64,000 nucleotides of DNA, taken from assembly GCF_007970465.1 (NCBI RefSeq), contig NZ_CP042429.1:558001-622000 (forward strand). Direction: 5' to 3'. This stretch comes from Corynebacterium nuruki S6-4. GTDB taxonomy: Bacteria > Actinomycetota > Actinomycetes > Mycobacteriales > Mycobacteriaceae. Below are positions 47,831 to 55,517 of this stretch, one piece after another. The translations under genes and the position numbers were made by a program. The notes beneath the pieces are model-generated. The model saw only the letters and a program-made list of their open reading frames with translations. It searched no databases and was not told the origin of the DNA. Numbering within the stretch: position 1 is the first letter of the stretch; every line of letters begins with the position of its first letter.

Positions 47831-48303
47831 CGTCAGCGACGGGGCCCGCCGACCTGCCGGTCCGGCAGGCGCGCCTGTCCGATATCGACGCAATGCAGGC
47901 CGTCGTCACCGCCGCGTACAGCATCTATCTGCCGCGGATGGACACACCGCCGGCGCCGATGACCCATGACCTCACCCCGGATGTCGGGGCCGGCCATGTC
48001 TGGGTCATCGGGGACCCGGTCATCGGACTGATCTGTCTGATCCCGCGTGACGGCGCACTGCTGATCGAGAACGTCGCACTGGCTCCGGAGGCCCAGGGTC
48101 GCGGCGCGGGACGTCGCCTGCTCCGTTTCGCGGAAGACCGTGCCCGCGAACTCGGCAGGAACCGTCTCCGGCTGTACACGAACGAGAAGATGACCGAGAA
48201 CGTGGCACTCTACACGCGGCTCGGATACGCCGAGACCGACCGCCGGACCGACGACGGACACCGGCGCGTGTTCATGGAGAAGGTCCTCGGTGAGCCGACG
48301 TGA
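47827..48303 (+). CDS. GNAT-family N-acetyltransferase
   Basis: 158 aa. Acetyl-CoA-binding motif A ENVALAPEAQGRGAGRRLLRFAEDRARELG (Q-x-x-G-x-G/A type), and motif B LYTNEKMTENVALYTRLGYAETDR near the C-terminus. Substrate unknown. The GTG at 47827 overlaps the DUF952 stop; another GTG immediately precedes it. Likely co-transcribed with DUF952. Confidence 0.85.
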   Translation: MTSATGPADLPVRQARLSDIDAMQAVVTAAYSIYLPRMDTPPAPMTHDLTPDVGAGHVWVIGDPVIGLICLIPRDGALLIENVALAPEAQGRGAGRRLLRFAEDRARELGRNRLRLYTNEKMTENVALYTRLGYAETDRRTDDGHRRVFMEKVLGEPT

Positions 48304-48595
48304 CCGTCGCCGGCGTCCGCGCACGGCGAGGGAGGCCCCTGATGTCCAAAATGTCATAATGTATATTATCGGACAATCGCGGTGAGGTGCACGGACCGTA
48401 CGTCACCCGGCCGCCATCCTGACTGCCGGCCCGGCTGCCGCCTGATCCTGTCGACGTGCCCGACAGGCAGGCTCACTGCGCCGCACATGCCGACCCGGCC
48501 GCCGACCGATTCGCCGTCGGCGGGTACCCGTCGCCTGCAGACGCTCCGGCGACAACGGATATCACGACGTCTCCACCCGGGCCGACCCGACGTCG

Positions 48596-48632
48596 TCGCC
48601 GGAAAACGCCTCCGACCCCGGTTTTCCGGCGA
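48596..48632. repeat. Perfect 12-base hairpin in the gap
   Basis: TCGCCGGAAAAC (48596-48607) and GTTTTCCGGCGA (48621-48632), 13-base loop. The run of T before the closing GC would make it a poor intrinsic terminator on either strand; a structured RNA or protein site is as likely. Confidence 0.55.
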
Positions 48633-48649
48633 TCCGCCGTCAGGACTCA

Positions 48650-48668
48650 AAACGTCAGTGTGACGTTT
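48650..48668. promoter_or_regulatory. Inverted repeat, candidate operator upstream of the DHFR-like gene
   Basis: AAACGTCA (48650-48657), 3-base spacer, TGACGTTT (48661-48668), 56 bases before the ATG at 48724. A -10-like GACGAT (48712-48717) follows, 6 bases before the start, so the repeat sits near the -35 region. Confidence 0.4.
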
Positions 48669-48723
48669 CATTGAGGATTCCCGGGGGTCCCGGCGCCGCA
48701 GATTCCTGTGGGACGATAGGTCC

Positions 48724-49275
48724 ATGCATGTCACCTACGCCACCGCCACCACAGCGAACGGTTTCCTCGCGACCCTCGACGACTCGCTCGCATGGCTCTT
48801 CGCCGTCACCGGCGACACACCCGACCTTGACGCGCTCTACTCCGCGGCCAATGCCGTCGTCATGGGATCCAGCACCTACGAGTGGCTGCTGCGTGACCGC
48901 ACCCTCAACGACGACCCCGACGGCTGGGCCTCCGCGTTCGGAGACACTCCCGTCGTCGTCTTCACCACCCGGGCGCTCCGGGTGCCGGACGGCGCCGATG
49001 TCCGGTTCCTCTCCGGCCCCGTCACCGACAATGTCACCGCACTCCGCAGGATCTCCGGGGACGGGACCGTCTGGGTCCAGGGCGGCGGCGATCTCGCCGG
49101 ACAGTTCCTCGACGCCGACCTGCTCGACGACATCACCCTGCACATCTCCCCTGCTTTCCTTTCCGAAGGAAAGCCCCTGTTCCCACGCAACCTCGCCTCC
49201 GACCGCCTGACGCTCGTCGATGTCCGCCGGACCGGCCAGTTCATCGAGGCGACATGGCAGGTCAGGAACGACTGA
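48724..49275 (+). CDS. Dihydrofolate reductase / RibD C-terminal-domain family protein
   Basis: 183 aa. TYATATTANGFLATLDDSLAWL at the start, VVMGSSTYEWLLR near residue 45 (NADPH-binding part) and VWVQGGGDLAGQFLDADLLDDITLHISPAFLSEGKPLF at the C-terminal half match the YyaP/RibD-C reductase family, which shares the DHFR fold but is rarely true DHFR. Substrate unknown. Its last 14 bases overlap the convergent UvrA-like gene. Confidence 0.85.
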   Translation: MHVTYATATTANGFLATLDDSLAWLFAVTGDTPDLDALYSAANAVVMGSSTYEWLLRDRTLNDDPDGWASAFGDTPVVVFTTRALRVPDGADVRFLSGPVTDNVTALRRISGDGTVWVQGGGDLAGQFLDADLLDDITLHISPAFLSEGKPLFPRNLASDRLTLVDVRRTGQFIEATWQVRND

Positions 49276-51502
49276 GCGCGTCCTGCAGACACCGGCCGGT
49301 CACCGACCGTGCCCCGGCCCGTGCCAGCTCGGCGGGCGTGCCCTCGAAAACGACCCGACCACCGTCCCCGCCGGCACCCGGACCGATATCGATGACATGG
49401 TCGGCATGGGCGATGACCTGCAGGTTGTGCTCGATGAGCACGAGTGTGCCGCCGGCGTCCACAAGGTCGTCGAACAGGTCCAGCAGGCGGCGCACATCGG
49501 TGGCGTGCAGCCCGGTCGTCGGCTCATCCATGATGAGCTGCAACGGTGCGTCCGCGTCGACCCCACCGAGATGTCTGGCCAGGAGCAGTCGCTGACGCTC
49601 ACCGCCGGACAGCCCGTCGAGCGTCCGGCCCACCGCGAGGTAGCCCAGCCCGACCCGGTCGACCCAGCGCAGCCGGGCCGCGTCCTCCGGGCCGAGCAGG
49701 TCCGCAACCTCGGCCGGGCGCAGTGCCTCGACATCGGCGACGGTCCGCCCACCCACCGTCACGGACAAGGCCCTGTCGTTGAACCCGGACCCGCCGCAGG
49801 CCTCACAGGGCGTTCTCGTGTCCTCCAGGAAAGCCAGATCCGTGGTGATCTCCCCGGTGCCGCGGCACTCCGGGCAGGCGCCCTTCGCATTGCGGGAGAA
49901 CCAGGACGCCGACAGGTCACCGGCCGACGCGAACAGCGCCCGGAGCCCGTCGGCCACACCGGTCACCGTCAGCAGCGAGGAACGGCGTCCACCGTGCAGG
50001 GGCTGTTGCCCGACGACGGTGAACCCGGGGTGTTGCGCGGCGAAATCCGTGGTCAGCGAGGACTTCCCGCTTCCTGCCACACCGGTGACGACGGTGAGCA
50101 CGCCGGTCGGCACCGTCACCGTCAGATCCCGGAGATTGTGGCTCCGGGCGTGCTCCACGGTCACCGAACCCGTCGGTGTCCGGATCACCGGCTTGAGCAC
50201 CGGCACCTCGCCCCCGGGCAGCCCGTCGGGTGTGCCGGTGTACATGACCCGACCACCGTCTCCCCCGGCCCCCGGCCCCATGCCGATCACATGGTCCGCC
50301 GAGGCGATGACGGCCGGATGGTGGTCGACGACGAGAACCGTGTTGTGCCGGTCCCGCAGTCCGGTGAGCAACGTGATGAGTCGCTGCACGTCAAAAGGAT
50401 GCAGGCCGGCGGCCGGCTCGTCGAAGACATAGGTCACCTCGGTCAACGGACTGCCCAGGTGGCGCACCATCTTCACCCGCTGGGCCTCACCGCCGGACAA
50501 GGTCGGCGACGGTCGGTCGAGATTCAGGTAACCCAGCCCGACCTCGACCAGGGCGTCCACCCGGCGGGAGATGTCCGCCAGCAGCGGTGCGGCACTCTCC
50601 CCCAGCGATGCCGCCTCATCCACCAGTCCGCGCAGGTCGGCGACAGGGACTGCACTCCACTCCGCAATGGACCGGCCGTCGATGAGACTGCCCCGGGCTG
50701 CCGCATTGACCCGGGCACCGGCGCAGTCCGGGCAGGTCCGGTGATCGACCACGGCCGCCAGCCCCGCGCGCTCTGCGGCGGTGAGCCGGGACGGCGTCCT
50801 GCGCAGGTAGGAATCCTGCAGGCGGGGAAGGATCCCGTCGAAGCGCCGGTGGGCCGGATACCCGGGCAGCGGGTGCTCCAGGCGGAGATCCCGGGCGTGC
50901 AGCAGCACGTCGCGGACCTGTGCCGGCAACTGCGACCAGGGCGTCGACGGATCGCAGAGACCGGAGGTGACCAGGCGCTTCCACCGGTAGGTGCCGGGCG
51001 CGAACGTCGGGAACTGCACCGCACCGGCCGCCAGCGAGAGTGCGGGATCAATCAGCGCGTCCTCGTCGATGACGGAGACGGTCCCCAGCCCCTCACAGGT
51101 CGGGCACATGCCCGCCGGATCGTTGGGCGAGTATGCCGGGGAGAAGCCCGCGGACGGGACGGCGAACCGGGAGAAGAGCATCCGCAGCGGTGTCGAGAGA
51201 TCCACGGCGGTGGCCACCGTCGACCGGACGTTGCCGGTGAACCGGTGCTGGTCGACCACGGTGGTGAAGGTCAGCCCGTCGATCCGGTCGACGTCCGCCG
51301 CCGGGTACTGCGCCAGGCGGGTGCGGACGAAGGACGGGTATCCGGCGGCTGTGGCCCGTTGTGCTTCCGCCGCGACCGTGTCGAAGACCAGTGAGGACTT
51401 CCCTGACCCGGACACCCCGGTGACCACGGTCAGCGTGTGGGCCGGGATCGACACGTCGATGCCCCGCAGGTTGTGGGTCCGGGCGCCGGTGACGGTGATC
51501 AT
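49262..51502 (-). CDS. UvrA-like ABC ATPase (UvrA2 / DrrC type)
   Basis: 746 aa, shorter than UvrA (~950 aa) and lacking a UvrB-interaction region. Two ABC modules: Walker A GVSGSGKSSL and GVAGSGKSSL, signatures LSGGEAQR and LSGGERQR, Walker B VFDEPAAGLHP and IMDEPTTGLHA. Zinc-type Cys pairs CPTCEG, CPDCAG, CPECRG and CEACGG remain. Such proteins bind DNA and in Streptomyces relatives protect against DNA-binding drugs; they do not replace UvrA. The ATG is 7 bases after the mgtE stop, so it may be read through from mgtE. Confidence 0.87.
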   Translation of the reverse strand: MITVTGARTHNLRGIDVSIPAHTLTVVTGVSGSGKSSLVFDTVAAEAQRATAAGYPSFVRTRLAQYPAADVDRIDGLTFTTVVDQHRFTGNVRSTVATAVDLSTPLRMLFSRFAVPSAGFSPAYSPNDPAGMCPTCEGLGTVSVIDEDALIDPALSLAAGAVQFPTFAPGTYRWKRLVTSGLCDPSTPWSQLPAQVRDVLLHARDLRLEHPLPGYPAHRRFDGILPRLQDSYLRRTPSRLTAAERAGLAAVVDHRTCPDCAGARVNAAARGSLIDGRSIAEWSAVPVADLRGLVDEAASLGESAAPLLADISRRVDALVEVGLGYLNLDRPSPTLSGGEAQRVKMVRHLGSPLTEVTYVFDEPAAGLHPFDVQRLITLLTGLRDRHNTVLVVDHHPAVIASADHVIGMGPGAGGDGGRVMYTGTPDGLPGGEVPVLKPVIRTPTGSVTVEHARSHNLRDLTVTVPTGVLTVVTGVAGSGKSSLTTDFAAQHPGFTVVGQQPLHGGRRSSLLTVTGVADGLRALFASAGDLSASWFSRNAKGACPECRGTGEITTDLAFLEDTRTPCEACGGSGFNDRALSVTVGGRTVADVEALRPAEVADLLGPEDAARLRWVDRVGLGYLAVGRTLDGLSGGERQRLLLARHLGGVDADAPLQLIMDEPTTGLHATDVRRLLDLFDDLVDAGGTLVLIEHNLQVIAHADHVIDIGPGAGGDGGRVVFEGTPAELARAGARSVTGRCLQDALSRS

Positions 51503-51509
51503 GGTCGTC

Positions 51510-52811
51510 TCAGAGCATACTGGCGAGGATGACCTGGGCGATGGAGAAGTAGATGATCAGGCCGGTGGCGTCCACCAGGGTGGAGACCATCGGGGTGGAG
51601 AACACCGCCGGGTCCACGCCCAGCTTCTTCGCCGCCAGCGGGAGCATTCCGCCGACCAGGCAGGCCCAGGTGCAGATGCAGGCGATCGTCAGGCTCATCA
51701 CCGCACCGATCCGCGGTTCGTAGATCAGCGCGATGAACGGGAAGATCAGCACACCGAGGAACACGCCGAGCATCAGGCCCACCCGGGCCTCCCGCCACAG
51801 GACCTTGGCGATGTCCCGCGGTCTCACCTCGTCGACCGCCAGGGCACGGACCACCGAGGACGCCGCCTGGGACCCCGCGTTTCCGCCGGTGCCGGTGATC
51901 ATCGGCACGAAGGTCGCCAGGACGACCACCTTCGCCAACGTGTCCTCGAAGAAGCTCATGACGTTGATCGTCAGTACGGCGGTGATGATGAGGACGAGCA
52001 GCCAGGTACCGCGCTTGCGGGCGATGTCGAAGACCGTGGCGGTGAGGTACGGCTGCTCCAGCGGCTCGGAACCACCGGCACGGTAGGCGTCCTCGGTGGC
52101 CTCGTCCTCGAGGATCTCCATCGCGTCATCGACGGTGATCATGCCGAGGAACCGGTTCTCGTCGTCGACGACGGGCAGGGCCAGCAGGTCGGCCTCCTGC
52201 ACCAGGCGGGCCGCCGCCTCCCGGTCGTCGGTGGCGTTGACCGCGTGGGTCTCCTCGTTCATCATCTCGTCGAGCGGGGTGTCCGCCGGAGAGGTCACGA
52301 GCGTCGACAGGTCCACCACGCCGACGAGCCGCCGGGTGTGGTCGGTGACCGCGAGCACCGCGATGTCCCGGTTGCGCAGTTCCCGGCCGCGGAGCTTCTG
52401 CAGGGCGGCCTCCCGCGTCGAATCCGAGGAGATGACGGTCGGCACGGGGGTCATGTAGCGCCCGGCGGACTGGTCCGGATAGCCCAGCAGCGTGGAGGTC
52501 ATCTTCCGACGGTCCTCCGGCAGGCCCGCCAGCATCCGGGCGGCGACCTTCGCCGGCATCTCGTCGAGCAGCCGGGCGCGGTCGTCGTCCGGCAGTTCGA
52601 GCACCAGCTCGGCGGACCGGCCCTCCCGCAGTTCGTCGAGCAGCTCCGCCTGGTGGGCGACATCGAGGTACTCGAAGACCTGGGACGCCCGGTCCTTGTC
52701 CAGCAGGCGGAACAGCACCGCCTGGTCGGTCGTGTCGAGCCGGGACATCTCGTCGGCGATCTCGACGGTGTTCAGTTCGCCGAGGCTGGCGTGCAGTGCA
52801 GTCAGGTCCAC
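51510..52811 (-). CDS. mgtE: Magnesium transporter MgtE
   Basis: Inner-membrane Mg2+ channel gated by cytoplasmic Mg2+. N-terminal helical domain (about residues 1-125), two CBS domains (about 130-250; YMTPVPTVISS and DEMMNEETHAVNATDD), then five hydrophobic helices with the family signature VPMITGTGGNAGSQAASSVVRALA. 433 aa. GTG start. It lies between a 61-residue membrane protein gene and the uvrA-like gene in one direction. No M-box riboswitch was found upstream. Confidence 0.93.
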   Translation of the reverse strand: MDLTALHASLGELNTVEIADEMSRLDTTDQAVLFRLLDKDRASQVFEYLDVAHQAELLDELREGRSAELVLELPDDDRARLLDEMPAKVAARMLAGLPEDRRKMTSTLLGYPDQSAGRYMTPVPTVISSDSTREAALQKLRGRELRNRDIAVLAVTDHTRRLVGVVDLSTLVTSPADTPLDEMMNEETHAVNATDDREAAARLVQEADLLALPVVDDENRFLGMITVDDAMEILEDEATEDAYRAGGSEPLEQPYLTATVFDIARKRGTWLLVLIITAVLTINVMSFFEDTLAKVVVLATFVPMITGTGGNAGSQAASSVVRALAVDEVRPRDIAKVLWREARVGLMLGVFLGVLIFPFIALIYEPRIGAVMSLTIACICTWACLVGGMLPLAAKKLGVDPAVFSTPMVSTLVDATGLIIYFSIAQVILASML

Positions 52812-52817
52812 GGCGGG

Positions 52818-53003
52818 TTACTCCATGTACTTCTCGTCGGTGTAGAGCTTCCAGAGCTGCCAGGCGGTGAGTGCGAGGAACGCCGCACACACCGCGATGA
52901 AGAGATAACCGACCGCCGACCTCAGGAACAGCAGCAGGATGATGAAGGCGATGAGTGCCGCCAGCCGGATCCACCGGGTGACGACCATGACGTTACGGTC
53001 CAC
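52818..53003 (-). CDS. Small membrane protein
   Basis: 61 aa with two hydrophobic helices (about residues 13-31 and 33-50) and a charged C-terminus. GTG start with CTGAGGAGA directly upstream, a good SD. It ends 6 bases before mgtE and is probably translated from the same mRNA; whether it helps MgtE is unknown. Confidence 0.72.
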   Translation of the reverse strand: MDRNVMVVTRWIRLAALIAFIILLLFLRSAVGYLFIAVCAAFLALTAWQLWKLYTDEKYME

Positions 53004-53042
53004 GGATCTCCTCAGGTTGTGTCCCCGCTACCCGGGGTTCCT

Positions 53043-53726
53043 CTACTTCTGCCCGAACACGAGCAACAGGTCGAGGGTACCCTCGTCGGCGATCTGGGAC
53101 GCCACGAAGGTCGGCGAGTTCAGGTCGTAGTCCGCCCGCACGACCGGCAGATTCCCCTCGACGATGACGTTGTCGCCGGTGCGCAGTGCCTTCACATCGG
53201 TCGAGACCGGACGGGTCTTGCCGTGCAGGGTGAGATTGCCGGTGAGCGTGACCTTGCCCGAGGTGCCGTCGTCGGGCAGTGCCGACAGATCGGTCGACTT
53301 CGTCACCTCGAACGACGCCTCCGGGTAGGTGTCGGTCTGCAGGATGTGGTTGCGGACGTTGATGTCCCGCTTCTCGATGTCCGAGCTGATCGACGCGACA
53401 TCGACGGTGATCTTCCCCTCGGTGAGCTTCCCGCCGGTGACGACGAGATCACCGCTCACCCCCTCACCACGTCCGGAGGTGGACTTCCGCTGTCCCGGGA
53501 GCACCTCGTCGAAGGTGTAGCCGACCTGGCTGGTGTTCTTCCCGGAGCCGGGGATGACGTCCCAGTGCCCGTCGACGCCGACACTGGCGGCCTGTCCGGA
53601 ATCATCCGAGATGGACGCGGTCTGCAGTCCGTGGTCACTGAAGAGACGGTAGACCGGTGGCCCGACGAGTCCCAGGGCGAGGGCGACACACGCGATCACG
53701 AACAGCGTGACGAGTCCTTTACGCAT
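53043..53726 (-). CDS. YceI-family secreted/membrane-anchored protein
   Basis: 227 aa. An N-terminal hydrophobic segment (VTLFVIACVALALGLVG) serves as signal anchor, then a YceI-type lipocalin-like domain: VDGHWDVIPGSGKNTSQVGYTFDEVL, DVASISSDIEKRDINVRNHILQTDTYPEASFEVTKSTD and VTLTGNLTLHGKTRPVSTDV. Members bind isoprenoid lipids. ATG at 53726 follows TAGGGT by 6 bases. It may be the first gene of the run yceI - small membrane protein - mgtE - uvrA-like (gaps 39, 6 and 7 bases). Confidence 0.88.
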   Translation of the reverse strand: MRKGLVTLFVIACVALALGLVGPPVYRLFSDHGLQTASISDDSGQAASVGVDGHWDVIPGSGKNTSQVGYTFDEVLPGQRKSTSGRGEGVSGDLVVTGGKLTEGKITVDVASISSDIEKRDINVRNHILQTDTYPEASFEVTKSTDLSALPDDGTSGKVTLTGNLTLHGKTRPVSTDVKALRTGDNVIVEGNLPVVRADYDLNSPTFVASQIADEGTLDLLLVFGQK

Positions 53727-53780
53727 ACCCCCACCCTAACCGTCGGGGGACCGGTCCCCGGCATCGCCCATAACCCGGGG

Positions 53781-54149
53781 TTACCCCTCCCCTGCCCCGT
53801 CTTCGCCGACCCGGCGCCGGATCTTCTCCGCCGTCTTCGCCATCGCCACCAGTTCGGTGCACAGTGCCGCGACCTCGGCGGAGCTCACGGCGTCCGCGTC
53901 CTCGGTGACCGCGGTGCGGATGTCCTCGGCGGCGCAGCGCAGCTCGAACAGTGTGTCGGTGAGCTCCTCGGCGGCCCGGCGGGACAGCACCACGACATCG
54001 GCCGGCAGACCGGTCCCGGACAGCTGCCGGCGCTGTTCGTAGGCCCGCTGCCGGCACGACTGGCTGCAGTACCGGCGGTGCCGGCCCGACCCGGACTGCA
54101 CGATCTCCCGCCCGCACCAGGCGCAACGGTCAGGTTTCCTGGCGGGCAT
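53781..54149 (-). CDS. Small zinc-ribbon protein next to rbpA
   Basis: 122 aa. The N-terminus has CAWCGREIVQSGSGRHRRYC followed by SQSCRQRAYEQRR, a four-Cys zinc-binding motif seen in a conserved actinobacterial protein beside rbpA. The rest is helical, possibly coiled coil. Function unknown. ATG at 54149 has GGAAGGA 7 bases upstream; an upstream start at 54179 would be non-conserved. Divergent from rbpA. Confidence 0.75.
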   Translation of the reverse strand: MPARKPDRCAWCGREIVQSGSGRHRRYCSQSCRQRAYEQRRQLSGTGLPADVVVLSRRAAEELTDTLFELRCAAEDIRTAVTEDADAVSSAEVAALCTELVAMAKTAEKIRRRVGEDGAGEG

Positions 54150-54172
54150 GTGGCAGTCCTTCCGGTTCCGGG

Positions 54173-54178
54173 GTAACA
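54173..54178 (+). promoter_or_regulatory. -10 element of rbpA
   Basis: TAACAT, followed by a leader of about 38 bases with a GGAAGGAAGAGG SD-like run. A TTGACA at 54187-54192 has no properly spaced -10 partner and is probably fortuitous. Confidence 0.35.
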
Positions 54179-54223
54179 TTACAGGGTTGACAGTACGCGA
54201 GGGTACGGAAGGAAGAGGTAACG

Positions 54224-54601
54224 ATGGCAGATCGTGTTCTCCGCGGCAGCCGCATGGGGGCCGTCTCCTATGAGACGGACCGTGACCATGACCTGGCTCC
54301 CCGCCAGATGGCGAAGTACCAGACGGAGTCCGGCGAGGTGTTCGAGGTCCCCTTCGCCGATGACGCCGAACTCCCGAACGAGTGGATGTGCAAGAACGGG
54401 CAGATGGGCAAACTCCTCGAGGGTGAGGGGCAGGACGCCAAGCCCGTCAAGCCGCCGCGCACCCACTGGGACATGCTGCGTGAGCGCCGCTCCCTCGAGG
54501 AGCTCGACGAGCTGCTCGACGAGCGCATCGAGCTGCTGCGCAAGCGCCGCCGCTCGGCGATGAAGCTCATGAAGGAACAGCAGGAGTCCGCAGCCAAGTA
54601 A
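54224..54601 (+). CDS. rbpA: RNA polymerase-binding protein RbpA
   Basis: Actinobacterial transcription activator that binds RNA polymerase and sigma-A/B, stabilises open complexes and lowers rifampicin sensitivity. 125 aa: MADRVLRGSRMGAVSYETDRDHDLAPRQ tail and core, the beta-barrel segment VFEVPFADDAELPNEWMCKNG, then the C-terminal sigma-interaction helix RTHWDMLRERRSLEELDELLDERIELLRKRR. ATG with strong SD. A large bidirectional terminator follows, shared with ppm1. Confidence 0.96.
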   Translation: MADRVLRGSRMGAVSYETDRDHDLAPRQMAKYQTESGEVFEVPFADDAELPNEWMCKNGQMGKLLEGEGQDAKPVKPPRTHWDMLRERRSLEELDELLDERIELLRKRRRSAMKLMKEQQESAAK

Positions 54602-54630
54602 TACCGGCCAGCTGACCCCGGCCGTCACCG

Positions 54631-54680
54631 GAACCCGCCGACCGCCCACCCCTGACCCGGGGTGGGAGGTCGGCGGGTTC
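54631..54680. terminator. Bidirectional terminator between rbpA and ppm1
   Basis: 22-base arms (54631-54652 and 54659-54680) pairing at 21 of 22 positions with a 6-base loop, between two convergent genes. This is one of the strongest stem-loops in the window. Confidence 0.85.
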
Positions 54681-54695
54681 TCCTGTGTCGGCCGT

Positions 54696-55517
54696 CTACC
54701 GGCGGGCCCGACGGTTCTTCCGGGCCTCCCGCACCGTCTGCACGGCCAGGCCGCCGAACGCGGACACGAGATCCCGGACCTGACGGTAGCGGTGCTCCAG
54801 GCCCCACTTCGTCACGACCGCGAGACTGTCCTTGACGAAACTGCCGTCCAGCTTCGACTCGCCGATGACCCGCTCGGTGAAGGTGATCGGCACCTCGCGC
54901 ACGTCGTAGCCCGCGTCGACGGACCGGCGGGCCAGGTCGACCTGGAAGATGTAGCCGGCATTCGACAGCTCGTCGAGCGGGAGTGCCTCCAGCAGCTCCC
55001 GGCGGTACGCCCGGTACCCGGCGGTCATGTCGGACAGGCCGGCGCCGAGTGCGACCGAGATGTAGATGTTGCCCAGCTTCGACAGCAGGTAGCGCTGCCA
55101 CGGCCAGTTGACGGTCTTGCCGCCGCGGATGTAGCGGGAGCCGATGACGAGGTCGGCACCGTTGTCGACCTCCTCGAGCAGCAGGTGGAGCTGCTCGGGG
55201 GCGTGTGAACCGTCGGCGTCCATCTCGCACAGGACGGTGTAGCCGGCGTCCAGCCCCCACTGGAAACCCTTCATGTAGGCGCCGCACAGACCGCCCTTGC
55301 CCTCCCGGTGCAGGACGTTGATGTGCCCGTCGGCGGCGGCGAGCTCGTCGGCGAGCTCACCGGTGCCGTCGGGGCTGTTGTCGTCGACGATGAGGATGTC
55401 CACGCCGTCGGGCAGCGCATCCCGGACCCGTCCGGTGATGAGCGGGAGGTTCTCCAGCTCGTTGAAGGTCGGGATGATGACCAGCGTTCTGTCGCTGGGC
55501 TGTACCGTTGCGCTCAT
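54696..55517 (-). CDS. ppm1: Polyprenol-phosphate mannosyltransferase (Ppm1 catalytic part)
   Basis: GT2 enzyme that makes polyprenyl-phosphate mannose from GDP-mannose, the donor for lipomannan/lipoarabinomannan and protein mannosylation. Signatures: [51 protein letters not shown] with the catalytic Asp, and [12 protein letters not shown]. 273 aa, catalytic domain only. ATG at 55517 overlaps the lnt stop. In Mycobacterium the two domains are fused in one gene; the split lnt-ppm1 arrangement is the corynebacterial one. Confidence 0.92.
   Translation of the reverse strand: MSATVQPSDRTLVIIPTFNELENLPLITGRVRDALPDGVDILIVDDNSPDGTGELADELAAADGHINVLHREGKGGLCGAYMKGFQWGLDAGYTVLCEMDADGSHAPEQLHLLLEEVDNGADLVIGSRYIRGGKTVNWPWQRYLLSKLGNIYISVALGAGLSDMTAGYRAYRRELLEALPLDELSNAGYIFQVDLARRSVDAGYDVREVPITFTERVIGESKLDGSFVKDSLAVVTKWGLEHRYRQVRDLVSAFGGLAVQTVREARKNRRARR

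Larger units (their letters stand above)
48304..48723. other. 420-base gap with an AT-rich patch and hairpins, no convincing gene
   Basis: The first part (48341-48377) is strikingly AT-rich, with ATGTC twice, a palindrome ATAAT-GTAT-ATTAT (48356-48369) and outer TGTCC/GGACA arms. The middle (48380-48590) contains short open frames on both strands, but none has an SD, composition or residue pattern of a real protein. The last 130 bases hold two hairpins listed separately. Confidence 0.5.

Noticed and set aside
48366..48734. Small open frames on both strands in the long gap
   Set aside because: Arg/Pro/Ser-rich translations without SD, codon bias or domains; they interrupt each other and overlap the hairpins.
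53004..53042. Mg2+ (M-box/ykoK) riboswitch before the mgtE unit
   Set aside because: Only 39 bases separate yceI from the small membrane protein gene; too short.
49220..54176. Long plus-strand open frames opposite the uvrA-like, mgtE and yceI genes
   Set aside because: Antisense to genes with clear motifs; no SD, no domain, compositionally typical shadow translations.
54187..54192. TTGACA as -35 of rbpA
   Set aside because: Nearest -10-like hexamer is only about 11 bases downstream; the TAACAT upstream is a better fit.
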